DNA of 5,254 nucleotides from Deltaproteobacteria bacterium (GTDB taxonomy: Bacteria > Desulfobacterota > Desulfobacteria > Desulfobacterales > UBA11574), in assembly GCA_019313025.1 (NCBI GenBank), contig JAFDCA010000628.1, positions 1 to 5,254 on the forward strand, given 5' to 3'. The notes beneath the pieces are model-generated. The model ran no database searches. It saw nothing but the letters and a program-made list of their open reading frames with translations, and had not been told where the DNA came from. Positions 1 to 5,172 of the stretch are shown one piece after another (positions within the stretch are counted from its first letter, which is position 1; each line of letters starts with the position of its first letter). A program made the position numbers and the translations under genes.

Positions 1-264
1 CTCTGTTTTATCGGATCTATTGGTTTTGATGACCACTTTACCGAGTCATCACTGGCAAGTGTTTTGTTTGCCTCAGCCAGCTTGGGTGGTGGTTGGTCTG
101 CCGGCGCATACCAGCAAATTGTAAAAAATATGCAAAAAAATTTTATCTCAATTCATAAGCCGCCGGCATCGATCAGATTTGCACTCATCACGCATACCCT
201 CGCGGTATCGGTAGAACCTTTTAAATTCTCACCGGCAGAGCCGGTGGCTTATGAATTGAGTTAA
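1..264 (+). CDS. Possible 3' end of an unrecognised gene, running into an inverted-repeat element
   Basis: Frame 1 of the plus strand is open from the first base to a TAA at 262-264, 87 codons in all, so it could be the C-terminal part of a gene that begins outside the window. The first 45 or so residues (for example SLGGGWSAGAYQQIVKNMQK) have protein-like composition rich in small residues, but I recognise no family. From about base 140 the frame runs through a small inverted-repeat element, so roughly the last 40 residues and the stop codon would come from that element rather than from the original gene. The antisense strand is also open over bases 1-120, which weakens the case. It is the only plus-strand gene proposed here, and it would converge on the minus-strand genes. 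Treat it as a candidate only. Confidence 0.25.
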   Translation, partial: LCFIGSIGFDDHFTESSLASVLFASASLGGGWSAGAYQQIVKNMQKNFISIHKPPASIRFALITHTLAVSVEPFKFSPAEPVAYELS

Positions 265-267
265 AAT
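140..267. mobile_element. MITE-like element with 28-bp terminal inverted repeats
   Basis: Bases 140-167 and 240-267 are inverted repeats matching at 26 of 28 positions; the core CTCAATTCATAAGCC is perfect. The interior (168-239) holds a perfect small hairpin, ATACC-ctcgc-GGTAT at 194-208. The right arm contains its own palindrome, CACCGGC-aga-GCCGGTG, at 230-246. The element is far too short for a transposase, so if mobile it is non-autonomous. A TA dinucleotide sits at mirrored places near both ends (144-145 and 262-263), as a TA-targeting IS630/mariner-type insertion would leave. However, these lie within the symmetric arms, so they are not independent proof of a target duplication. No other clear duplication is seen. 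Alternatives are a large intergenic hairpin or a bidirectional terminator. The repeat is seen directly; mobility is inferred. Confidence 0.7.
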
Positions 268-313
268 AGTAATCCTTGACTTTAAGCATTTTTTTATTCT
301 TTCACTCATAACT

Positions 314-480
314 CTAGAATTCTTTCTGTGAGTTTACAAAAGAATGATCCGCCAAATAATATACGCCAGTAATCTTCCGTATCGATCGTGACGATCCTTG
401 TCGAATTCAAGGCCAATCTTTTGGGACAAAACCAGCTTCTGATTAAAAGATAGGGCCTTATCGGGGAAAACACGTAATTT
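314..480 (-). pseudogene. Relic of a thermonuclease (SNase-fold) gene, truncated and frameshifted
   Basis: Reading the minus strand from about 480 gives VFPDKALSFNQKLV and then KIGLEFDKDRHDRYGRLLAY, ending at 361. This matches the staphylococcal nuclease family around its conserved (D/R)xYGRxLAY motif, whose Arg (R87 in the Staphylococcus enzyme) is catalytic. In the same frame the next residues are nonsense and stop at 334. Shifting frame at 364 gives VYYLADHSFVN, the expected continuation (family pattern AYIYADGKMVN), followed by a stop at 314-316. The upstream half of the domain, with the other catalytic Arg, the Glu and the calcium ligands, is missing, because the sequence beyond about 480-500 is the live 3' end of the neighbouring radical SAM gene. 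The C-terminal helix region is missing too. No active enzyme can be made. Family membership is strong; the deletion and frameshift history is inferred. Confidence 0.75.
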
Positions 481-499
481 GGGTTTCGGATTTAAGAAC

Positions 500-1600
500 T
501 TAATCGTTCTCGAGCTTGCAATGTCTGGCTGCCTGTTCATCCAGCATTTGTGAAAGTCCACCCCGTTCAGATGCCGTAAATCCCAGGGATTTTTGCCAAA
601 CTTCATCATCTTCCATACAAAAATAGATCAATGCGCGGGGTGCGTGGGCGCGAATGCAGGCGATGATCTTTTGATAGATCTCAATTCTCAGAGGTTTAAA
701 ATATCGCATTTTCCCATCGAGGCCTGTGATAAATTCTCCGTAGATGATGTTGGATTTAGGAAAGCGTTTCTGAATAAGCGTTTTGAGTGCCGGCATAAAG
801 CGAAATGTGCCCAGGCTGATCCAGACAATACTATCCGGTGAAACATAAGAGAAAATCAGTTTGACAACACGTTCGTAGTCTGCTTCGCAGCCGTCATAGA
901 TAACGATAGGATCGAAATGAAACGCCAGCGGGTATCCCCACGATTCGCATTTGGCCGCTGCTTTTAACCTGGCCGAAAGGGATGCCGTGTGTCGTTCTTC
1001 CCCTGCAATAACCCGGGGAGTGTTGACCGACCAAGCCATGATGGTTTTGCGATTGTGTGACAGTTGTTCGAGCCTGTCAATGGCCGTGGTTTTTGTTTTC
1101 AGTTCCAGGACGGCGGATTTTTGTGCTGCAAAAACCGGAACCAGTCGATTTGAAAGGTCGGTCCACATTTCCCAGATTAAACTGTCGGTATATTCTCCGG
1201 TTCCCAGTCGATGTATTTTGTTCTCTGCAAAAATTGCTTCCAGTTCCTTAAAAAGATCATCGTGATTGACGAAATACTGAAGTACGGGTGGATGAAAATA
1301 GGACTGCAGAATACAGTATGTGCAGTCCATGTGACAGAAGGTCCCGATGTGCAGAATTTGATAGCCGCAGCATGTATATGAACGGGTGCCCGGACAATTT
1401 TTGATAAAAGCGCCTCTGTTATAGGTAAGAAATAGAACTGTTTTACCCTTTTTGACAGGATCGTCGGCGGCCGAAACATTACGGTAAACCTCCTGGGGGT
1501 CCGAAACGATCTCGGGTGGCAGGTTAAGGCGTCGTGAGATGGCATTTGCCTGGGGAAAATCGGCAATCTTCCGGTCGACATAGAGCTTTTGAATGGTCAT
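500..1600 (-). CDS. Spore photoproduct lyase-like radical SAM protein
   Basis: A 366-residue radical SAM protein resembling spore photoproduct lyase (SplB), which repairs the thymine dimer of spore DNA. The cluster motif CHMDCTYC is at residues 89-96 (C89, C93, C96), close to the positions known in Geobacillus and Bacillus SplB. Later family-like stretches are GTGEYTDSL (133-141), MAWSVN (188-193), FHFDP (about 227-231) and SLGTFRF (262-268). True SplB carries an H-atom donor cysteine about 43 residues after the cluster; here that place reads GEYTD, with no Cys. The Tyr after the third cluster Cys is Ile, while the Tyr before it is kept. It is therefore more likely an SPL-like enzyme of unknown substrate than a confirmed dimer lyase. 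I chose ATG 1600 because AAGAG lies 7 nt upstream and the homologous N-terminus (MTIQKLYVDR) begins there. ATG 1606 and TTG 1630 (GGAGG 11 nt upstream) are alternatives. It lies about 158 nt downstream of the tetR-type gene. Confidence 0.88.
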   Translation of the reverse strand: MTIQKLYVDRKIADFPQANAISRRLNLPPEIVSDPQEVYRNVSAADDPVKKGKTVLFLTYNRGAFIKNCPGTRSYTCCGYQILHIGTFCHMDCTYCILQSYFHPPVLQYFVNHDDLFKELEAIFAENKIHRLGTGEYTDSLIWEMWTDLSNRLVPVFAAQKSAVLELKTKTTAIDRLEQLSHNRKTIMAWSVNTPRVIAGEERHTASLSARLKAAAKCESWGYPLAFHFDPIVIYDGCEADYERVVKLIFSYVSPDSIVWISLGTFRFMPALKTLIQKRFPKSNIIYGEFITGLDGKMRYFKPLRIEIYQKIIACIRAHAPRALIYFCMEDDEVWQKSLGFTASERGGLSQMLDEQAARHCKLEND

Positions 1601-1634
1601 AGACATGCTCTTAGTTCGCTTCGCTCGCAACCTG

Positions 1635-1652
1635 TCGAGAACCTCCCCTCGA
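1635..1652. repeat. Small inverted repeat enclosing a Shine-Dalgarno-like sequence
   Basis: On the minus strand TCGAG and CTCGA (5-bp arms) enclose GGGAGGTT. This puts the strongest Shine-Dalgarno-like sequence upstream of the radical SAM gene in a hairpin loop. Two more short inverted repeats follow at 1654-1666 (AGAC-tcagc-GTCT) and 1669-1681 (ACGAC-aag-GTCGT, arms plus loop). They could fold the leader of the radical SAM gene, but no terminator-like T-run follows any of them. Confidence 0.35.
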
Positions 1653-1685
1653 GAGACTCAGCGTCTAACGACAAGGTCGTGCGAG

Positions 1686-1706
1686 TGGAATAATGGAACA
1701 ATGGGA
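1686..1706. repeat. Degenerate 8-bp tandem repeat
   Basis: TGGAATAA, TGGAACAA and TGGGA follow one another directly, giving 2.6 copies of an 8-bp unit with one variable pyrimidine. It lies in the 158-nt spacer between the TetR-type gene and the radical SAM gene. No function is apparent; such short arrays arise by slippage. Confidence 0.4.
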
Positions 1707-1758
1707 ATTCCGAGACGTCACTTTCTGAGAACAGTTTTCAGCCAGAGGGGTGTTGGGG

Positions 1759-2388
1759 TCAACGGGTTATTCCACGGGAAAATATTTCGAAGGCCACATC
1801 AAGGGTTTCCTTCAAGAAGTCTTTTTCGTTATCAATCATGCGTTTGCTCTCTTCCCATAGAACAACACCGGTGAACAGGGACCATACAATATCGGCAATA
1901 GCAGTGGGATGGTGGCTGGCAAAAACATCTTGACCGGTATCATCTTTAAATATTTCGGAAAGGATGGCAAGTGAATTGCGAGATAGTTCCGTGATGTTTT
2001 CAAGCAGCGGTGATGATAAGTTTTTAAGGGTTTCACTAGATTGGAGATGAAACATATTGATCAGTATCATGGGATCAAACTGGTAAACGTCGAACAGGGC
2101 CTCTTTGATGGCTACAATTTTTTGCCGGGGTTTGATATCTTTTTCCTTTTTTACATCTTCCAGCCTGATATTTAGATATTGCAATATTCGCAGAGACAGC
2201 GAGGCGTAAAGTTCATCTTTATTTTTAAAATAGAGATAGAGGGTTCCGGGACTTAGCTCAGCTTCCCTGGCAATATCCTCCATGGTGGATTTGGAATACC
2301 CTTTCTCAGAAAAGACCCTTTTGGCAGCCACGATAATCTGTTGGCGTCTTCTTTCGCGTTCTCGCTGTTTTCTTTCCTGTATTCCCAT
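1759..2388 (-). CDS. TetR/AcrR-family transcriptional regulator
   Basis: A 209-residue protein of normal TetR length. After a very basic N-terminal tail (residues 5-16, rich in R/K/E), the TetR_N DNA-binding domain runs from about 17 to 63. Its helix-turn-helix reads [20 protein letters not shown] (35-54), followed by KNKDELY, the family's usual end of the domain. The rest (about 64-209) is an all-helical ligand-binding and dimerisation domain whose inducer cannot be deduced; the segment [18 protein letters not shown] (164-181) resembles the dimer-interface helix of many members. ATG 2388 has only a weak Shine-Dalgarno sequence. A good promoter with a palindrome in its spacer lies just upstream, suggesting autorepression. 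The nearest downstream gene in the same direction is the SPL-like radical SAM gene, a possible but unproven target. Confidence 0.93.
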   Translation of the reverse strand: MGIQERKQRERERRRQQIIVAAKRVFSEKGYSKSTMEDIAREAELSPGTLYLYFKNKDELYASLSLRILQYLNIRLEDVKKEKDIKPRQKIVAIKEALFDVYQFDPMILINMFHLQSSETLKNLSSPLLENITELSRNSLAILSEIFKDDTGQDVFASHHPTAIADIVWSLFTGVVLWEESKRMIDNEKDFLKETLDVAFEIFSRGITR

Positions 2389-2421
2389 AATCTTATGAAG
2401 TCTATTTATTTCCTGCTTTTT

Positions 2422-2449
2422 ACTATAATTGATAGACTATCTTTGTCAA
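2422..2449 (-). promoter_or_regulatory. Sigma-70-type promoter of the TetR-family gene
   Basis: On the minus strand a perfect -35 TTGACA (2449-2444) and a -10 TATAGT (2427-2422) are separated by 16 bp. The DNA upstream of the -35 (about 2450-2490) is almost pure A/T, like an UP element. Predicted transcription start is near 2415, giving a leader of about 27 nt before ATG 2388. Confidence 0.75.
2431..2441. promoter_or_regulatory. Palindromic operator candidate inside the promoter spacer
   Basis: GATAG-A-CTATC is a perfect 11-bp palindrome with 5-bp arms around one base, lying wholly between the -35 and -10 boxes. A protein bound there would block RNA polymerase. The adjacent product is a TetR-family repressor, and these often bind short palindromes over their own promoter, so autoregulation is the natural reading. 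The site is shorter than many TetR operators, and flanking bases do not extend the symmetry. Confidence 0.5.
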
Positions 2450-2486
2450 GTAATAATTATTCAATTTATTATGAATTGTTATATTA

Positions 2487-2639
2487 TTATCGAACGGAGC
2501 ACTCTGGGTTGGATAAAACGGCGGCTGTTGAAAAATCAGCGCCCACCAGCAAAGGTGGCCCCGGCCCCTTCCAGGGGTCATCCTCATACCCCCAGCTGCT
2601 GATGCTCGCTGGTTTCAGCTGTACAAAAGAAAGCGTCAT
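2487..2639 (-). CDS. Possible 50-residue small protein, unrecognised
   Basis: An open frame of 50 codons begins at ATG 2639, with AGG 4 nt upstream (CAGGCTA before the start), and ends at TAA 2487-2489. The product is rich in Gly, Pro, Ser and Trp, with segments such as SSWGYEDDPWKGPGPPLLVG and a hydrophobic/Ala stretch near the end. I recognise no family. It starts 49 nt after the stop of the ParB-like gene on the same strand and ends just before the A/T-rich upstream part of the TetR promoter, so it fills the spacer neatly. Its G+C is clearly higher than the flanking spacer. The same DNA contains several hairpins, so it could be a structured or repeat-derived segment that happens to be open. 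Confidence 0.35.
   Translation of the reverse strand: MTLSFVQLKPASISSWGYEDDPWKGPGPPLLVGADFSTAAVLSNPECSVR
2522..2620. repeat. Cluster of consecutive hairpin-forming inverted repeats
   Basis: Inverted repeats follow one another closely. GGC-g-GCTG pairs with CAGCGCC at about 2520-2543 (7 bp with one bulge). CCACC-agcaaa-GGTGG is at 2544-2559. GGCCCCT pairs with AGGGGTC around loop TCC at 2563-2579 (perfect CCCCT/AGGGG inside). CCAGC pairs with GCTGG at 2592-2612, with CAGCTG nearby on both sides. The local G+C richness contrasts with the A/T-rich DNA on each side. No T-run follows any stem, so they are not obvious rho-independent terminators. They overlap the possible 50-residue ORF. Confidence 0.5.
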
Positions 2640-2688
2640 TAGCCTGAATCATTGAATTAATTCCCAACCCGGATAAACCGGAAAATAT

Positions 2689-3708
2689 TTAATCTTCTGA
2701 AATTAGTGTCTGATCCTGATCCGGATAATGATCTTTATGTCCCAGTATTTTTTTAAAATCGGGCAGTTGAATTATTTTATTTAATCTGGTTTGAAGGGTT
2801 TTAAGGTGTTCAATATTGGTAAATGTCAGATTCAACCCATAGGCCGTGGCCTCAAATTCCCTGGGAGGAATTAATTTGATGTCATTGCCCAGCTTAAGAT
2901 TTTTGCGATGAATCTCAAAAGTTTTTTCCGCTGCAGCAATTCTGGGATACCTGCGTTGCCGCAAATAAGAGCGTAATTTGCGACTTTTTTGGCCTCGGTC
3001 AAAATCCCGGTGGGTTATAATTTCAATGAAATGTTTATCTTCCATGACTTCTTGCGTGGAAAGACCATCCCGTCGTGCGATTTCTTTAACCAAAGTTACG
3101 ATTTCTTTTTGTTTGTTGAGCCCAATTTTCAACTGGTCAAATAACCGGGTAAAGGCAATTGCGCAATCAGCTTCCAACGATTCCAATTCCTTGGCCATTG
3201 TGAGTGAAATTGTATCGGCCAAGATACTGATTTGGATGGGCCCCGGAAGAAGACTGAGGTTTTTAATTTTGTCGATCATCGATGGGTTGTCGGGTAATCC
3301 AAGGCTTGATGCCGATTCTGTCAAACGCTTGCTGTTGGTAATAAATAATGAGAGTTTCTGGAGACACCGGGATGTTTCTATGAGATTCAGAGATCTTTGG
3401 TGCGCATTTTCAGCAATAGCTAAGCGCAGACAATCGTGAACACCTATATTCGCTTTAAGGATGCGTGCGGTGATATAATCCCAATCCAGTTTCCGGCAGG
3501 CAGCGATACGGCGAAAACCGCTGACAATGATAAAAGTGGAATTCTTTTTGATCAGCAAGGGCGGAGTTATGAGGCCGTCGTACCGAATGGATTCCAATAG
3601 GTCATTTACATCGGTCCGAGTGGTTATGCGAAATGTATCATCTTGCAGGTTTATCCGGGCCAGCGCTATGGATTGAAAATGAGCTGATTGGACAGTTGGG
3701 TTCCGCAT
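2689..3708 (-). CDS. Orphan ParB-like DNA-binding protein
   Basis: A 339-residue ParB/Srx-fold protein. The N-terminal ParB domain covers about residues 12-110. LLESIRYDGLITPPLLI (37-53) leads to SGFRRIAACRKL (63-74), the counterpart of the GERRxxA nucleotide-binding motif with Phe in place of Glu. ENAHQRSLNLIE (100-111) is the counterpart of ENxQRxxLNPIE, with the Arg displaced. A ParB/KorB-type helix-turn-helix region follows, roughly 112-175 (SSLGLPDNPSMIDKI, LSLLPGPIQISI). The long C-terminal part (about 215-325) is basic in its first half (KSRKLRSYLRQRRYPRI, 241-257) and does not look like the usual short ParB dimerisation tail. There is no parA, no recognisable parS and no plasmid gene here, so a chromosome-partition role is unlikely; a regulatory or CTP-switch role is inference. 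ATG 3708 has no Shine-Dalgarno sequence, and an in-frame stop lies 12 nt upstream, so the start cannot move far. Confidence 0.85.
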   Translation of the reverse strand: MRNPTVQSAHFQSIALARINLQDDTFRITTRTDVNDLLESIRYDGLITPPLLIKKNSTFIIVSGFRRIAACRKLDWDYITARILKANIGVHDCLRLAIAENAHQRSLNLIETSRCLQKLSLFITNSKRLTESASSLGLPDNPSMIDKIKNLSLLPGPIQISILADTISLTMAKELESLEADCAIAFTRLFDQLKIGLNKQKEIVTLVKEIARRDGLSTQEVMEDKHFIEIITHRDFDRGQKSRKLRSYLRQRRYPRIAAAEKTFEIHRKNLKLGNDIKLIPPREFEATAYGLNLTFTNIEHLKTLQTRLNKIIQLPDFKKILGHKDHYPDQDQTLISED

Positions 3709-3734
3709 TAAGTTAAATTAGGGCACCGATTTTG

Positions 3735-3801
3735 ACAGATTCCCACAGATAATTGGTTTTTTGTGGTTTTTAATATCCCGGTAACCCGTGTTCATCCGTG
3801 T
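3735..3801. repeat. Two facing 10-bp-period repeat pairs
   Basis: ACAGATTCCC-ACAGAT at 3735-3750 is one unit repeated at 10-bp spacing. CCGTGTTCAT-CCGTGT at 3786-3801 is a second pair with the same spacing. Read on opposite strands the two share an ATC(T/C)GTG core, so together they form an imperfect inverted arrangement across about 35 nt of A/T-rich DNA. They lie in the 136-nt spacer between purC and the ParB-like gene. They may be degenerate members of a dispersed intergenic repeat family. No T-run or strong single stem marks a terminator. Confidence 0.5.
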
Positions 3802-3844
3802 CCCCCGAATGGAAATCCCTATGCTTTTTAGTTAAATGGTTGCT

Positions 3845-4741
3845 CTAAAGCCCGTAACTGTCACCGGTGAGTCGGGTAAGCGCTTCCAGATATTTTTTTC
3901 GTGTGTTTCGAATGATATCTTCCGGGAGCAGCGGGGCGGGCGGTTGTTTGTTCCATTTAACGGACAACAGATGGTCTCTGACATATTGCTTGTCAAAACT
4001 TTGTTGCGAGCCGCCGGGTTGATAGCTATCCTTGGGCCAGAACCTGGATGAATCAGGCGTCAGTACTTCATCGATGAGAATGAGTTCGTCTCCCAAAAGG
4101 CCGAACTCGAATTTGGTGTCGGCAATAATAATTTCCTTCTCAGCGGCCATTTCAGAACCTTTCTTGTAGATGGCAAGGCTCAGATCGCTTACCTTTGAGG
4201 CGAGGTCTTTTCCGATTCTTTTTTCTGCTTCTGCAAAATCGATATTGATATCATGAGCCCCGAGTTCTTCCTTTGTCGAGGGAGTAAAAATCGGTTCGGG
4301 TAATTTGTCCGATTCCCGCAAAGCCTCAGGCAGATTGATCCCGCAAACGCTGCCGGTTTCCTGATAGGATTTCCATCCGGACCCGGATATATAGCCTCTG
4401 ACGACACACTCAATCGACAGCGGTTTGGTTTTCTTCACCAGCATGCTGCGGCCGCGCAAGGTCTCCGCATAGGGTTGGCAGACAGCAGGATAATCATTTA
4501 CATTTGCTGAGACCACATGATTTTCGATGATCGACTTCATTATTTCAAACCAGTAAAGGGAAATTTGAGTTAGAATAATCCCCTTGTCCGGAACAGGGTC
4601 CGGCATGACCACATCAAATGCGGAAATCCGATCGGTAGCCACCATTAGAAGGTTTTCTCCAAGATCGTAGATATCTCTGACCTTTCCCCGCTTAATCAGG
4701 CTTAAATCCTGAAAGTCCGTTTCGCTGACAGGTGTTTTCAT
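3845..4741 (-). CDS. purC: Phosphoribosylaminoimidazole-succinocarboxamide (SAICAR) synthase
   Basis: A cytosolic purine-biosynthesis enzyme that joins CAIR and aspartate using ATP to give SAICAR. The 298-residue product is of the longer PurC type (E. coli PurC is about 237 residues). The N-terminal ATP-binding stretch [12 protein letters not shown] is at 17-28, followed by ATDRISAFD (35-43). SAICAR synthase signature 1 reads [15 protein letters not shown] (108-122) and signature 2 IADTKFEFG (206-214), followed by [12 protein letters not shown] (224-235). All key motifs are intact, so the enzyme should be active. ATG 4741 is preferred, with AAGGA 9 nt upstream; a TTG one codon earlier is also in frame. 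It follows the PilZ gene by about 46 nt with no terminator between, suggesting co-transcription. No purine-responsive operator or riboswitch was seen upstream. Confidence 0.97.
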   Translation of the reverse strand: MKTPVSETDFQDLSLIKRGKVRDIYDLGENLLMVATDRISAFDVVMPDPVPDKGIILTQISLYWFEIMKSIIENHVVSANVNDYPAVCQPYAETLRGRSMLVKKTKPLSIECVVRGYISGSGWKSYQETGSVCGINLPEALRESDKLPEPIFTPSTKEELGAHDINIDFAEAEKRIGKDLASKVSDLSLAIYKKGSEMAAEKEIIIADTKFEFGLLGDELILIDEVLTPDSSRFWPKDSYQPGGSQQSFDKQYVRDHLLSVKWNKQPPAPLLPEDIIRNTRKKYLEALTRLTGDSYGL

Positions 4742-4787
4742 CAATTATCGTCCTTATTCTTTGTTATATGGTATATGTGTATTTTGT

Positions 4788-5156
4788 TTAGGCATCCCCT
4801 GCCCCGTTTGATTCATTCCGGGATTCATACTTGTTGATAAAATTTTCTAAAAGACGAATTGAATCCCGGTCCGGTTCAAGAAACTCGATTCCTATTTCGA
4901 ATTCACCCGTTTCATTTGATCGGGAATGAATGGGCTTTCCCTTTATCTCCAGCAGATCTTCTTTCAGGGCGATCGTCATGAGCACCAAATATTGCGGTTC
5001 TATCGGGAAATGAGTCTCAAGCAAAATCCCTGACTCGGATATGTTCAACGTTCTGCCCATTCCCTGTTTGACGATGTTGTTGTTCTCATCAAGGCAGATA
5101 TATGACAGGTTGAGCGACGGGATACGCTGGTGTTTTCTTTTGTTATCAAAGGTCAT
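4788..5156 (-). CDS. PilZ-domain protein, probable c-di-GMP receptor
   Basis: A 122-residue single-domain protein. The PilZ c-di-GMP-binding signature is complete: RKHQR at 7-11 (RxxxR) and NISESG at 38-43 (D/NxSxxG). The beta-barrel follows, ending with the typical FEIGIEFLEPD (86-96) and a C-terminal helix (about 98-113). There is no signal peptide or membrane segment, so it should be cytosolic. With no output domain it probably works by contacting a partner protein; the partner cannot be told from this window. ATG 5156 has only a weak Shine-Dalgarno-like GAG about 11 nt upstream. The start lies 16 nt after the stop of the preceding gene, so it is probably translated from a shared mRNA. Pairing with purC downstream is likely positional rather than functional. 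Confidence 0.93.
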   Translation of the reverse strand: MTFDNKRKHQRIPSLNLSYICLDENNNIVKQGMGRTLNISESGILLETHFPIEPQYLVLMTIALKEDLLEIKGKPIHSRSNETGEFEIGIEFLEPDRDSIRLLENFINKYESRNESNGAGDA

Positions 5157-5172
5157 GGCATTTAGTTCTCAA

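Noticed and set aside
334..609. 91-residue minus-strand open frame as an intact gene
   Set aside because: Its first 35 or so residues are a shadow of the radical SAM coding region; only the later part has family similarity, and that is broken by a frameshift, so it is listed as a pseudogene.
1661..1681. GTCTAAC / GTTAGAC resembling an integron attC core
   Set aside because: No partner GTTRRRY/RYYYAAC site at proper spacing, no array of cassettes and no integrase in the window.
2341..2655. 104-residue plus-strand open frame
   Set aside because: It starts in the antisense of the TetR gene and crosses its promoter; composition is that of A/T-rich spacer and no family is seen.
2506..2677. GGGTTGG...CCAACCC inverted 7-mers and repeated GGATAAA 160 bp apart, as possible ends of a mobile unit
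   Set aside because: The matches are short, do not extend, and the open frame runs past the left one; chance is a sufficient explanation.
2978..3439. 153-residue plus-strand open frame
   Set aside because: It is entirely antisense to the well-supported ParB-like gene.
3731..3753. Plus-strand TTGACA as a promoter
   Set aside because: No -10 box at 15-19 bp and no plus-strand gene downstream.
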